From: Sulfurisphaera javensis
GTDB lineage: Archaea > Thermoproteota > Thermoprotei_A > Sulfolobales > Sulfolobaceae
Length of the DNA: 64,000 nucleotides
Direction of reading: 5' to 3'
NCBI RefSeq assembly: GCF_041154675.1
Contig: NZ_AP031322.1
Span: 558,001-622,000, forward strand
Shown: one piece after another, positions 1 through 8,271 of the stretch
Numbering within the stretch: position 1 is the first letter of the stretch
Layout of the letters: the number at the start of each line of letters is the position of its first letter
Notes under the pieces: model-generated
Database searches by the model: none
The model's input: only the letters and a program-made list of their open reading frames with translations
Told to the model about the DNA's origin: nothing
Program-made: the position numbers and the translations under genes

Positions 1-1
1 T

Positions 2-1012
2 GGATTCTTAAAATATCTTGCATATATGATCGTAAATAAGTATAAAGAGTCTAGGAAAGTTATGTTTTATATTCTTTTTTATTCTGGTCTTTTATCAAAT
101 TTAGTAACTAATGATGGTGTTTCAGCTAGTTGGACCCCAGTGATTTTAGAGGTCTCTAAATACATGGGAGTTGATGAAATGCCTTATCTTTACTCATTAG
201 CTTTTGGTGTTACGATAGGGAGTGTAATGATGCCTACTGGAAATCCACAGAACTTACTTATTGCTTTAGAAGGAAATTTAAGGGAACCTTTTGTTATCTT
301 TTTAGAATATTTGGCAATACCAACAATTTTGAATTTATTTGCGTCTTATTATGTTATGTTAATACTCTTTAGGAATAGAATAAAAGATATAAAAATCGAT
401 GATGTTAAAGTAGATATAAAACTGAATAAAAGACTAGCATATTCTTCCTTAACTCTTCTTATAGTTACTGTAATATTGTTCTTTATCCTAAGTTTTGCTA
501 GAATTGATATCCTTCTAGGTTCTCTTACTACATCCTCAATTCTCTTACTTGTAAGTAAAGAAAGGAGAGAAATAATGAGTAAAGTGGACTGGTCAACTAT
601 CATTTTCTTTGTTGGATTATTCATATTTACTGAAGGTCTTTATAAGGGTGGTGTTATTCAATTAATTTACCGAGTCTTACCTCCACCTACTAATGTTTTG
701 TTAATCATGATCTCAAGTATTATACTGAGCCAAGTTTTAAGTAATGTGCCACTAGTAGCAATTTATATTCCAGAAATGTATCAAATAGGGGCTACTTCTA
801 TAGTAGATTGGATTGCATTGGCTGCTGGAAGCACAATAGCTGGTAATTTTACATTAATTGGGGCTGCAAGTAATATAATAATTTCAGAAGCTTCAGAAAG
901 CAGAGGGGGAAAAAGTTTTAATTTCTTTGAATTTATGAAATATTCTTTACCGATTTTAGCTGTAAACTTTGTTATTTTGTACGTTTTTATTTCTTTGGTT
1001 GGAAGAGTCTAG
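2..1012 (+). CDS. ArsB/NhaD-type ion transporter, 5' truncated by the window edge
   Basis: Hydrophobic membrane protein of the ion transporter superfamily that includes ArsB and NhaD (arsenite, anion or Na+/H+ transport across the cytoplasmic membrane). The reading frame is open back to base 2, so the gene probably begins outside the window; an internal ATG lies at 26. Family signs are a repeated re-entrant signature: LVTNDGVSASWTP near the start and LSNVPLVAIYIPEM plus GNFTLIGAASNIII in the C-terminal half, which is the internal duplication typical of the family. About eight hydrophobic segments are visible. The substrate cannot be told from sequence. The 3' end overlaps the convergent acyl-CoA dehydrogenase gene by 26 bases. 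Confidence 0.75.
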   Translation, partial: GFLKYLAYMIVNKYKESRKVMFYILFYSGLLSNLVTNDGVSASWTPVILEVSKYMGVDEMPYLYSLAFGVTIGSVMMPTGNPQNLLIALEGNLREPFVIFLEYLAIPTILNLFASYYVMLILFRNRIKDIKIDDVKVDIKLNKRLAYSSLTLLIVTVILFFILSFARIDILLGSLTTSSILLLVSKERREIMSKVDWSTIIFFVGLFIFTEGLYKGGVIQLIYRVLPPPTNVLLIMISSIILSQVLSNVPLVAIYIPEMYQIGATSIVDWIALAAGSTIAGNFTLIGAASNIIISEASESRGGKSFNFFEFMKYSLPILAVNFVILYVFISLVGRV

Positions 1013-2126
1013 AGACTGCAACTAACTGCATCTCATTTGTTCCTTCAGCAATTTCCATTATTTTTGCATCCCTATATAATCTCTCAACTTTTGATCCTCT
1101 ATTAAGTCCATGTCCTCCGAAAATATGCAAGGCTAGCCTTGTTACTTCAGTTGCTGTTACTGCTGCAAAATACTTAGCCATTGAGGCTTCTGTTGTCGCT
1201 TCATAGCCATTATCGAATAGTTGTGCTGCCCTCCAAGTTAGTAGTCTTGCAGCTTCAACTTTTATATAAGCATCTGCTAAATTAAATGATATCCATTCTT
1301 GCTCAATTAAAGCTTTACCAAATTGTTTTCTGCTTTGTGCCCTAGCTATAGCTTCTTCTACAGCTCCTCTTGCAATTCCTACAGCTATTCCAGCATAACC
1401 ATTTCTACTAACCATTAATGCTTTTAATGCACCTCTATAAGCATCTCCTTCTTTTCCTATAATACTGTCTTTTGGAATTCTAACATTGTTAAACTTTACA
1501 TAAGATACTCCAGCACCTCTAATACCCATTAAGTCAAGTTTATGTATTTCAATTCCAGGTAATTTAGAGTCTATTAAAAGTAAAGAAATTCCTTGTCTAT
1601 CTCCAGGATTTCCACTAGTTCTTGCCAATACTACCATTTTAGTAGAGAATGATGCTGCACTTGTGAATATTTTTTCTCCATTAAGTACTAATTCATTACC
1701 ATCTGGTTTAGCAGTAGTTTGTAATGCTCCTAGATCAGAACCAGCTTGGGGTTCAGTTAATGCTACTGCATAAATTTCTTTTGCTTTAATTCCCTTTTCA
1801 ATCCACTCTTGGGCGGAATCTCCTCCAACAGATATTAGCAGTTGTAAAGCATTTTGCTGAGTATGTAAAGAGTGAGAGGCTCCTCCGCTTTCTGCTCCTA
1901 ATTCTTCTGTAGCAATTGCAAAAGCCATTTCACCTAATCCTAATCCTCCATATTTTGTTGGTTGTTTCATTCCTAATAGTCCCATTTCTCCTAAGTCTTT
2001 TACTATCTTGTCTCCTCCATCATTTGTTTCATCCATTTGTTTTGCATATTCTCTTACAGTCTTCTGAGCATATTCTCTAATTTTAGCCCTATATTCTTCC
2101 AACTCCTTACTGAGTGACAACATCAT
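987..2126 (-). CDS. acyl-CoA dehydrogenase
   Basis: Flavoprotein that oxidises an acyl-CoA to the trans-2-enoyl-CoA, in beta-oxidation or branched-chain/aromatic acid catabolism. 379 residues, the usual family length. The FAD/substrate loop ALTEPQAGSD is near residue 125, GGHGLNRGSKVERLYRDAK lies before the C-terminus, and AEGTNEMQ carries the glutamate that is the catalytic base in medium-chain-type enzymes. Two adjacent ATGs (2126 and 2123) could start it; a TTTAATAT box about 25 bases upstream favours a leaderless start here. It stands alone, so the chain-length specificity and the electron acceptor are unknown. Confidence 0.9.
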   Translation of the reverse strand: MMLSLSKELEEYRAKIREYAQKTVREYAKQMDETNDGGDKIVKDLGEMGLLGMKQPTKYGGLGLGEMAFAIATEELGAESGGASHSLHTQQNALQLLISVGGDSAQEWIEKGIKAKEIYAVALTEPQAGSDLGALQTTAKPDGNELVLNGEKIFTSAASFSTKMVVLARTSGNPGDRQGISLLLIDSKLPGIEIHKLDLMGIRGAGVSYVKFNNVRIPKDSIIGKEGDAYRGALKALMVSRNGYAGIAVGIARGAVEEAIARAQSRKQFGKALIEQEWISFNLADAYIKVEAARLLTWRAAQLFDNGYEATTEASMAKYFAAVTATEVTRLALHIFGGHGLNRGSKVERLYRDAKIMEIAEGTNEMQLVAVSRLFQPKK

Positions 2127-2230
2127 GTATAAATTGTATAAACAATATTAAATTTTACGAAAAAAGGGAGAAGGATTTGCAAGACAATCAAGTTAAGTAA
2201 GAAATATAAGGCAAAACAAATATTTTAATC

Positions 2231-2300
2231 ATAAGGGGTATCTAGCCCTCAGACAGCCCCGCAGAGGGTGGAGTGATGAGGGCTTCCTGCCGTTGGGTGT
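2231..2300 (+). ncRNA. candidate H/ACA-like pseudouridylation guide RNA with K-turn
   Basis: A GC-rich island in AT-rich DNA. AGCCCTCA (2244-2251) pairs perfectly with TGAGGGCT (2277-2284), and the top of the stem carries CAGA opposite GTGATGA, which resembles an L7Ae-binding kink-turn. The single strands flanking the stem look like guide arms. GGGGTATCT (2235-2243) is complementary to AGATACCCC, and TCCTG (2285-2289) can pair with CGGGA with one G-U pair. These are the two sides of a UU in the conserved 16S rRNA 790 loop (GGATTAGATACCC). A TATA-like box GAAATATAAG (2201-2210) lies about 25 bases before the 5' end. The rRNA sequence is from memory and pairing was done by hand. No clear 3' ACA box was found, as is known for some Sulfolobus guides. 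Confidence 0.6.
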
Positions 2301-2311
2301 AAGTTTCCTTG

Positions 2312-3022
2312 ATGATAATCTATCTTATTCAAATAATTCTAACTTCAATAATGCTATTACATACCTCTTATTTGGATCTTAAAACTAGAGAAATTGACTT
2401 AAAAATATGGCTAATATATTCACCTCTAGTTATTCTATTTATTTTTGAGTATAAGCATCTTTCTCTTTTTCTATATTTATATTCAGTCATAACAACAAAC
2501 ATGTTAATTCTCGTTTTTTATTGGTTATCTTTAATGGGTGGGGCTGATTTATTCCTTTCACTTATACTTTCCTTTAGTAATGCATCAGTTAAACCCTTTC
2601 TTTTTCCAGCTCTTTCCATGTTAGGTTTAGAACCTTTAACAATTCTACTTTACTCATCTGCTATGATTTTCTTTGCTGGAGTTCTTAACCTATTAAAGAA
2701 CTATAAATATACTTCTGGCTATCCATTTACAACTAGATTAACTCTTTCATTGTCTGGTAAAAGAATAACTGTAAGAGAATTCTTAAATTCTAAATTCCTT
2801 TTTCCGTTAACCCAAATAGATGAACAAAGTGGTACCATTACGCTTAGGACTACATTTTCTGTTGAGGAAGATGATGCTGAATGGAGGAAGAAGTTTAAGG
2901 AATATGTTGAAAAAGGATTGATTAAAGAAGATGACTATATATGGGTAATGTGGGGTGTACCAGTTATTCCTTTCATTGCAATTGGATATTTTCTAAGTTT
3001 AATAGTAGGATTACCAATTTAA
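2312..3022 (+). CDS. pibD: prepilin/preflagellin peptidase (type IV, A24 family)
   Basis: Membrane aspartic protease that removes the short class III signal peptide from archaellins, adhesive pilins and sugar-binding proteins at the cytoplasmic face. The two catalytic aspartates are visible in [10 protein letters not shown] (Asp22) and GGADLFLSL (Asp79); 236 residues matches Sulfolobus PibD. Several hydrophobic segments are followed by a soluble stretch and a final membrane helix. The ATG at 2312 is preceded by an in-frame TTG at 2309, which would give D23/D80. No TATA box lies at the right distance for its own promoter. The gene follows the candidate guide RNA by 11 bases and may be transcribed with it. 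Confidence 0.85.
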   Translation: MIIYLIQIILTSIMLLHTSYLDLKTREIDLKIWLIYSPLVILFIFEYKHLSLFLYLYSVITTNMLILVFYWLSLMGGADLFLSLILSFSNASVKPFLFPALSMLGLEPLTILLYSSAMIFFAGVLNLLKNYKYTSGYPFTTRLTLSLSGKRITVREFLNSKFLFPLTQIDEQSGTITLRTTFSVEEDDAEWRKKFKEYVEKGLIKEDDYIWVMWGVPVIPFIAIGYFLSLIVGLPI

Positions 3023-3303
3023 ATTCTAAGTATATAATAAAGTATTATTAACCCGATTAAACTTAATGACGCTATAACAGCTGAAGGATAAGCATACATT
3101 GGATTATCGTAAGAGGACCACATCATAAATGCTGAGAATAAAACTAGTTCTTCTGCTACTAATATAATTCCTAAGAGAGATAACGCAACAGTTAATTTTG
3201 TTTTATTGATTTTTCTGACTTGAAATAATTCGAATGCAATAAGACCGGCTACTATTATAGAAACTATAACGATCGCTAAGTTAATGGTCCAGATATGCAT
3301 CAT
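3019..3303 (-). CDS. small membrane protein of unknown function
   Basis: 94 residues with three clear hydrophobic segments (about 5-25, 37-57 and 72-92) and short charged loops containing QVRKINKTK. No enzyme motif seen. The start is one of two adjacent ATGs (3303, 3300). The gene is convergent with pibD and overlaps its stop by 4 bases. I do not recognise the family; the tidy overlap and good hydrophobic pattern support a real gene. Confidence 0.6.
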   Translation of the reverse strand: MMHIWTINLAIVIVSIIVAGLIAFELFQVRKINKTKLTVALSLLGIILVAEELVLFSAFMMWSSYDNPMYAYPSAVIASLSLIGLIILYYILRI

Positions 3304-3470
3304 ATATTATCATATCTTTTTTCGTATCTTTTAAATTTTTACCAAGATCTATAGATAAAGTGAAACATTTTAAGGTTTGAATAAAAAATCTAATCTCTCT
3401 GATTTGTTTATAAGATCTTCCTATATGTTAGTATAATTGATTACTTATGCTAATTAACAGAGGTTTAAAA
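3304..3470. other. non-coding stretch upstream of a short ORF
   Basis: Together with the short ORF at 3471 this fills the 311-base gap between the membrane-protein gene and the tRNA. It is AT-rich and holds the promoter of the minus-strand gene ending at 3019. No box C/D pair, no stable hairpin and no insertion-sequence end was seen. Confidence 0.4.
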
Positions 3471-3605
3471 ATGACAACTTCTTACTTAATTGAGTATAAA
3501 TTCAAATATAGAACAAAAAGTGATAGATATCTTAGGATAAGTGGAAATCCTTTGGGTTCTAATATTCTGAGAAGCGATAAACCTTTAAGTAAGTATATTT
3601 TATAA
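3471..3605 (+). CDS. possible small protein of 44 residues
   Basis: A short reading frame from ATG 3471 to TAA 3605 just before the tRNA. It is preceded by GAGGT six bases before the ATG, a good match to the crenarchaeal Shine-Dalgarno sequence (GAGGTGA). The product begins MTTSYLIEYKFKYR, is basic and has no recognisable motif. The ribosome binding site is the main argument. It could also be chance or the remnant of a longer gene. Confidence 0.35.
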   Translation: MTTSYLIEYKFKYRTKSDRYLRISGNPLGSNILRSDKPLSKYIL

Positions 3606-3612
3606 GAAATTT

Positions 3613-3709
<97 letters not shown>

Positions 3710-3726
3710 CTTTTTGGGTGTTTAAA

Positions 3727-3999
3727 ATGCCTTGGATTCCAGTTAAATCAGCTGATAAGCTAGTATATGGCCAAGTTACTAAATTAGAGAAAGGTAAAAA
3801 ATTGAGAGTTGAGAGTTTTAAAGGGGATAGATGGTTAGAAATTACTAAAATTGATGAAAATACTTTTGAAATAAACGAACATGGGTTTAATAACAATGTA
3901 TATAAAACTAATTTGAAGGAATTAAAGAAGTTGTTAAAGGAATTAATCGAAGAGGAATTTCCGAGAAGTCATCAGTTAAGGGTATCTATTACTTCATGA
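3727..3999 (+). CDS. small conserved-looking protein of unknown function
   Basis: 90 residues from ATG 3727; the open frame runs further upstream but into the tRNA, so the ATG is preferred. The product is rich in Lys and Glu, starts MPWIPVKSADKLVYGQV, looks like a small beta-strand fold followed by a charged helix (LKELKKLLKELIEEEF), and has no catalytic motif. It ends one base before the convergent TFS gene. GGTG a few bases upstream may be a weak ribosome binding site. Function unknown. Confidence 0.6.
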   Translation: MPWIPVKSADKLVYGQVTKLEKGKKLRVESFKGDRWLEITKIDENTFEINEHGFNNNVYKTNLKELKKLLKELIEEEFPRSHQLRVSITS

Positions 4000-4338
4000 T
4001 TATTCGTATTCTCTCCAAACTTTTCCACATTTTGTACACTTATAAAATCTAGTTGGTGGTTCATCTGCTCTTCTAGTTTGAAGAATCCAGAAGTAAGCTT
4101 CATCATTTCCACAAGCTGGGCATGTTACTCCTTTAGTTATTTGTGCTCCAACTGGTGGTTCATCGCCATCTACTACTAATGTTTTCTCTTTAACAGAATG
4201 CTTCACTACTGTCTTTACTTTCATTGAACCAGATGATGTTGCTATCTCTTCATAACCACACTTTGGACATTTATAAAGTGTTTTTCCATTTTCTTTTCTT
4301 GGAACCATAATGGAACCACATTTTGGACAGAATTTCAT
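4000..4338 (-). CDS. tfs: transcription elongation factor TFS (TFIIS-like)
   Basis: Cleavage-stimulating factor that rescues backtracked archaeal RNA polymerase. 112 residues with an N-terminal zinc ribbon (C4, C7, C24, C27) and a C-terminal ribbon (C73, C76, C101, C104). The acidic hairpin RADEPP (D92, E93), which reaches into the polymerase active site, is intact, so this should be the active TFS rather than an inhibitory paralogue such as TFS4. It lies at the end of a run with rpo11 and csl4, fitting an RNA synthesis and processing operon. Confidence 0.93.
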   Translation of the reverse strand: MKFCPKCGSIMVPRKENGKTLYKCPKCGYEEIATSSGSMKVKTVVKHSVKEKTLVVDGDEPPVGAQITKGVTCPACGNDEAYFWILQTRRADEPPTRFYKCTKCGKVWREYE

Positions 4339-4360
4339 TTAAAACCACCAATAGCTATAT

Positions 4361-4609
4361 CTACTTAACTAATAGTTTATTTAGTTTTCGTTCAATTTTT
4401 TCTAATATAAGTTTGCAATACTCTTCTTTCTCTTTATCATGACTGATGTTCTTTACTTCACCACTAACGCTAGATTTTAAGAATTTTTCTTCTAATAATT
4501 TAATATCGGATTCAAAGAATATTTTCTCTAAAAAATCTCCTCTAAAAATGCAAATTGCGTAAATGTTGTTTCCTTTAGCTACTACTGCTATTCTTTCACC
4601 TTTTTTCAA
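4361..4609 (-). CDS. small charged protein between rpo11 and tfs, unknown function
   Basis: 82 residues, starting [19 protein letters not shown], rich in Lys and Glu, with a beta-rich first half and a helical second half (EYCKLILEKIERKLNKLL). No known domain seen. Its start overlaps the end of the Rpo11 gene by 14 bases and TFS follows after 22 bases, so it is very likely co-transcribed with RNA polymerase factors. Any link to transcription is inferred from position only. Confidence 0.65.
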   Translation of the reverse strand: MKKGERIAVVAKGNNIYAICIFRGDFLEKIFFESDIKLLEEKFLKSSVSGEVKNISHDKEKEEYCKLILEKIERKLNKLLVK

Positions 4610-4877
4610 TATTTTTCACTTCTTCAATGAACTTATTTGTGTCAGCCTCTGCTAATTCTATAGCTTTTATTAAAGCCTCTTTAGGAGAAATACTTCCATC
4701 TGTCATAATTTTTACTATTATACTGTCAATAAGTGGGTGAGGTTTAGCATAAGATGCAAACTTTACTCCTTGAACTCTCATAAGATATCCCTTTATTAAA
4801 TTGCCCAAAGTGTGCTCTTCACCATCAATTTGTAATTCAATATAATTTTCGCCAGCTTTTAGAACTTTAATTTCCAC
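4596..4877 (-). CDS. rpo11: DNA-directed RNA polymerase subunit Rpo11 (L)
   Basis: Subunit L of the archaeal RNA polymerase, which with Rpo3 forms the assembly platform equivalent to the bacterial alpha dimer. 93 residues. The family signature is [13 protein letters not shown] followed by the pattern around [13 protein letters not shown], with the usual C-terminal helix. The start overlaps the csl4 end by 11 bases. Part of the csl4-rpo11-82 aa protein-tfs block. Confidence 0.95.
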   Translation of the reverse strand: MEIKVLKAGENYIELQIDGEEHTLGNLIKGYLMRVQGVKFASYAKPHPLIDSIIVKIMTDGSISPKEALIKAIELAEADTNKFIEEVKNIEKR

Positions 4878-5436
4878 CTTTCTTCACCTGAAGTAAGGCT
4901 ATTTTTCTGCTTTCAATATTACCACAGTTAGGACACCTTAAATGTTCTTCGTCTTTTTTAACCATTTTTGTACCACAAATTGAACATTTAGCATAAATGA
5001 CTCCTAAGTCCTTTTGCTTTATTGTTAAAGGAAGTGGTAATGAGAAATTCAGTGATTTTGCTCTTATTATATCCCCAACTTTTAAAGCCTCATTAATGTT
5101 ATTTAGATATTTATTAGCAATTTGAGAAATATGTATATAGCCAGTTAAGGGAACATTAAGAGGTTTTTCTTCGATAGAATATACTGAAACCAAAGCTGAA
5201 TCTTCCTTTATATTTGTCACTAAACCAATTACATATTTTGCTTTTTTTAAAGGCAAAAAGCCCGGTTTCTTGAAACTAATTGAATTACTTCTTCTATTTA
5301 TCATATCATAAAATGCTTTTCCAACTACACTAGAGTAAACTTTTCCTTCATATTCGTAGGTACCTTCACCTGGTGTAAATTCTTCTATTATGCTTAATTC
5401 ATCCCCTGGTAGTAGTAGATCTCCTTGCTTTTTCAT
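4867..5436 (-). CDS. csl4: exosome complex RNA-binding protein Csl4
   Basis: Cap subunit of the archaeal exosome; with Rrp4 it binds RNA above the Rrp41-Rrp42 ring and also recruits DnaG. 189 residues: N-terminal beta domain (LLLPGDEL), S1 domain about 66-135, C-terminal zinc ribbon C151, C154, C168, C171. I chose ATG 5436 rather than the upstream in-frame codon because GGTGATC, an excellent Shine-Dalgarno match, sits just before it. That ribosome binding site lies at the very end of the preceding dph2 gene, so the two are translationally coupled. Confidence 0.93.
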   Translation of the reverse strand: MKKQGDLLLPGDELSIIEEFTPGEGTYEYEGKVYSSVVGKAFYDMINRRSNSISFKKPGFLPLKKAKYVIGLVTNIKEDSALVSVYSIEEKPLNVPLTGYIHISQIANKYLNNINEALKVGDIIRAKSLNFSLPLPLTIKQKDLGVIYAKCSICGTKMVKKDEEHLRCPNCGNIESRKIALLQVKKGGN

Positions 5437-5440
5437 AAGA

Positions 5441-6439
5441 TCACCACGGGAATATATATTTATCAAAATTGTTAAATATAATCATTTTTGCTTCTCCAGG
5501 AGTTAAAACTGGTTTCTCAAAATCATAAAGATCATCTATTGGAAGTCTAGGACAAGATGTAACTACAAATACTTCCAAGGAAGGACTCAAATTCCTTAAA
5601 ACGTCTTTTGTTAAAACTCTATTGAGAAACACAAAGACATTATACCCTTTTTCCTTTAGTTTTTTCTCGAAATATTTTACCATTAATGGTCTGTTTTGTC
5701 CAACCATTGTACCTTGAATAATACCCCAATTTCTTTTATCCATTGCTTCCATTATTTTTGCATAACGTATTTTAAGAATCTTATAAACTTCATTAGTTAG
5801 ATCTTCAACCTTTCCAGTATAAGGATCAATTTTTACTGTAGGTTTGCCAGTAGCTAATCCTACCCCCAAAGCGTGAAAAATACCTCCAGAGACATTTACA
5901 TATAAATCTGCCTCAACACTTGTAGCTGCTTTATAATCGCAGCCTAAGACTTGTCCATCAACCATAAAGCTAGAAGATGGTTTACCAATCATTACTTTGT
6001 AATACCTTGATAAATGATCAGAAATTTTCTTCAATAATTTTGCATGTTGGATTGTTGCAGTTAGACTAATTGTTCTTGCTTCGTATTTTTTGCTAAGTTC
6101 TATTACCTCATTAATTTGTTCGTCAGTAATATCTAAGTTGCTCTCTACCGGAACAAAGATTGTTGGGAATTTAGGGTAATACCAGGTATAAGGAGTGTGA
6201 CCAAAATGAACTATTAAGTCAGCATTAATGTTTTTAGCTTCGTCCTCTGCTATATCACAAGCTCCCCAGTTTGGATCAGATGATATATAAAATTCTACAT
6301 CTGGTAATAATTCTTTTAATTTTTCTACGATAGAAGTAGAAAAAATCTTTAAACCTTCAGGAAATTGAAGAAGAACTCGTTTAACATTTCTTTTCTTTAT
6401 TTCCTCTGCAACAAACTCCTCCTGAAAATTATAACTCAC
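5441..6439 (-). CDS. dph2: diphthamide biosynthesis enzyme Dph2
   Basis: Non-canonical radical SAM enzyme that transfers the 3-amino-3-carboxypropyl group of SAM to a histidine of elongation factor 2, the first step of diphthamide synthesis. 332 residues with three [4Fe-4S] cysteines, one per domain: C61 (GACD), C167 (LGCDY) and C296 (TSCPRLP), the spacing known for archaeal Dph2. Overlaps the L10e gene end by 4 bases and is followed immediately by csl4, so it sits among translation and RNA genes. Confidence 0.92.
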   Translation of the reverse strand: MSYNFQEEFVAEEIKKRNVKRVLLQFPEGLKIFSTSIVEKLKELLPDVEFYISSDPNWGACDIAEDEAKNINADLIVHFGHTPYTWYYPKFPTIFVPVESNLDITDEQINEVIELSKKYEARTISLTATIQHAKLLKKISDHLSRYYKVMIGKPSSSFMVDGQVLGCDYKAATSVEADLYVNVSGGIFHALGVGLATGKPTVKIDPYTGKVEDLTNEVYKILKIRYAKIMEAMDKRNWGIIQGTMVGQNRPLMVKYFEKKLKEKGYNVFVFLNRVLTKDVLRNLSPSLEVFVVTSCPRLPIDDLYDFEKPVLTPGEAKMIIFNNFDKYIFPW

Positions 6440-6966
6440 TGTACAACTGCCTCTTTAGCTAAAGGTACAATCTCTATTCTAGTCTTTAAAGGTATTTTTG
6501 AGGCAGCTGCTTCAAATGCTTTCTTAGCAATCTCAAGGTGTTCTTTCTTCACTCTTGCTATCATTATAATATCTCCTAATTTTTCAATTCTTGCTGCTGT
6601 CCCTATTGGCTTTCCAAAAGATAATCTCATGCCATCTTGTAATCTGTCTGCTCCAGCGAAAGCCATCATCTTATTTTCTCTAATAACATGATGAGGATAT
6701 TTTAATACTATAAGTGCAAAGTTTTGGTCCGAGCCAGTTTTATTTGTTAATTGTTTTAATGCTAATACACGCGAGGCTTCTAATGCGTTATGTCTTATTT
6801 GACCTTTTTCTAATGCAATAAGCTTTATTTCATAATCATAATTGCCATTTACATTTCCCATTGTGAATTTTGTTATTTTAGGCATTGGTACTCCTGGAAT
6901 GTATTCTTTCCTTGTATATGCTGGTCCAGAAAAGTGCCTATAACATCTGCCTGGTCTAAGTGGCAT
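6436..6966 (-). CDS. rpl10e: 50S ribosomal protein L10e (uL16)
   Basis: Large-subunit protein near the peptidyl-transferase centre and the A-site tRNA. The chosen start [12 protein letters not shown] is the conserved N-terminus of archaeal L10e, so ATG 6966 is preferred to an in-frame upstream codon at 6975. 176 residues. It heads the dph2-csl4-rpo11-tfs series, so ribosomal, EF2-modifying, RNA-decay and transcription proteins are produced together. Confidence 0.95.
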   Translation of the reverse strand: MPLRPGRCYRHFSGPAYTRKEYIPGVPMPKITKFTMGNVNGNYDYEIKLIALEKGQIRHNALEASRVLALKQLTNKTGSDQNFALIVLKYPHHVIRENKMMAFAGADRLQDGMRLSFGKPIGTAARIEKLGDIIMIARVKKEHLEIAKKAFEAAASKIPLKTRIEIVPLAKEAVVQ

Positions 6967-7010
6967 GATATACACTTATTTATGCTACTTTAAATGTTTT
7001 ACTAGTTAAA

Positions 7011-7262
7011 TTAGTGGGATAGTTGGGATATAGTTTTTTCAATAGCAGATATATGTTGTAATATTTCGTCAATTGTGTTTCTAAGTGTTAAGATATTTCT
7101 AGGTTCATTAATTTCCATAGTGATATTCACTATTATTTTATCCTTTTCATAATTAGTCTCTATTATCATTCCTTGAGGTAAATTAATGTTGTCCACTTTT
7201 ATACTTTCAGCTATTTCCTTTGCATACTTTGTGTCATAAGTTACCCTTATTGAGATCTTCAA
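7011..7262 (-). CDS. pcc1: KEOPS complex subunit Pcc1
   Basis: Small dimerising subunit of KEOPS, which makes threonylcarbamoyladenosine (t6A) at position 37 of ANN-decoding tRNAs. 83 residues with the beta-alpha-beta-beta-alpha pattern and the ending LRNTIDEILQHISAIE typical of Pcc1. TTG start at 7262, preceded by GGAGGGTC as ribosome binding site. It overlaps the preceding Cdc45/RecJ-like gene by 29 bases, so the two are coupled. Confidence 0.8.
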   Translation of the reverse strand: MKISIRVTYDTKYAKEIAESIKVDNINLPQGMIIETNYEKDKIIVNITMEINEPRNILTLRNTIDEILQHISAIEKTISQLSH

Positions 7263-8271
7263 CTTTATTAAGACCCTCCTTTATTTTTAACACTTGGGTT
7301 CTACTTGTAAAAAATCCTTCTGGTAATTTTATAATTATTGGCTTATTTCTTTTTATTTTATTCATTTGTAAAAGAATTAGTTGAATAAGTAATGGCGATT
7401 TTAAATTTGTTTCCACGATATAATAATTGTTTGTCTCTTCCACATTTTTAATAAAAAATCCTTTGCTTAGCTCGTCTCTGAATTTATAAATAATAGTTTC
7501 AGCATAATTTGGTGAAATTGTAAATTGAAACAAATCTCCACTTCCTTTAAGATCTAGGAAATAAATTAAGGATAATGCTAACTCTAATGAGTCATATTCG
7601 AGATAATAAGCCCTATCTGTTATTAAATTTTCTCTAGAAAATCTAGGATTTATCTTAAGTGTATTAGATATAATTTTATATACCAAGGAATTTAATTTAG
7701 CTTCGTCTATATCTTCAAGTCTATCAGTTTCTGATATGTTAATTTCTTTAAGCATTTTTATTGAGTTCTCTCTGTTTCCAGTTACTTCTGGTATATAAGG
7801 GTCAAAAGATAACATTAGTGAGAAAAATAACGGGAGAGACTTATAGTTTGGTATTTTTAAGTTTTTCTCTGTTATAACTCCAAGTTTTACTAGATCATTA
7901 TTTATAATATCTAACTCAAGTTCAGTATAGTTCCTTCTTTCTAGTATCATGCTAGTCGTAATTCCAGCTAATATTGGTAACACATCGTCTGTAGATACTG
8001 GAAAGATTGAAGTGAAAGCGTTTCTTCCAATGTAGAACTGTTGGTTATTTATTTTTATAATTTTTCCTGCATCATTTGTAATTAACTCAATTTTGCATTC
8101 ATTTGATGTAAAAGAAATTGAATTTTGTTTTCCATATTTTAGAACAAGAAAAGCAAAGATCAAATCATCTGGTGTGTAAGATATTCTAATACATGTTTCA
8201 CTTTCGCTTAATATCCTTGAGGCTAATTGTCTTAGTTCATCTTTGTTAGGTTCTTTTAAGAAGTTTTCCAT
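7234..8271 (-). CDS. Cdc45/RecJ-like replisome protein (RecJdbh type)
   Basis: 345 residues distantly related to archaeal RecJ/GAN. The motif LPLFFSLMLSFDPYIPEVTGN corresponds to the RecJ-family segment that usually reads DPYxPGLSGN, while the catalytic DHH metal-binding motifs are not visible: the N-terminal TPDDLIFAFLVL stands where a DxD motif is expected. In Sulfolobus a protein of this type purifies with GINS and MCM and is considered the Cdc45 counterpart. Its place directly upstream of transketolase and the shikimate genes agrees with the Sulfolobus gene order I remember. Overlaps pcc1 at its 3' end and the membrane-protein gene at its 5' end. Confidence 0.7.
   Translation of the reverse strand: MENFLKEPNKDELRQLASRILSESETCIRISYTPDDLIFAFLVLKYGKQNSISFTSNECKIELITNDAGKIIKINNQQFYIGRNAFTSIFPVSTDDVLPILAGITTSMILERRNYTELELDIINNDLVKLGVITEKNLKIPNYKSLPLFFSLMLSFDPYIPEVTGNRENSIKMLKEINISETDRLEDIDEAKLNSLVYKIISNTLKINPRFSRENLITDRAYYLEYDSLELALSLIYFLDLKGSGDLFQFTISPNYAETIIYKFRDELSKGFFIKNVEETNNYYIVETNLKSPLLIQLILLQMNKIKRNKPIIIKLPEGFFTSRTQVLKIKEGLNKVEDLNKGNL

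Noticed and set aside
349-624. Antisense reading frames such as this one, and similar ones across the window (for example 13284-13589 and 27432-27800)
   Set aside because: They lie fully inside well-supported genes and their products look like reverse-strand shadows with no family motif.
2273-2310. GTGATGA as box C of a C/D guide RNA in front of pibD
   Set aside because: No CTGA box follows on either strand at usable spacing, while a stem and two rRNA-complementary arms fit an H/ACA-like RNA better.
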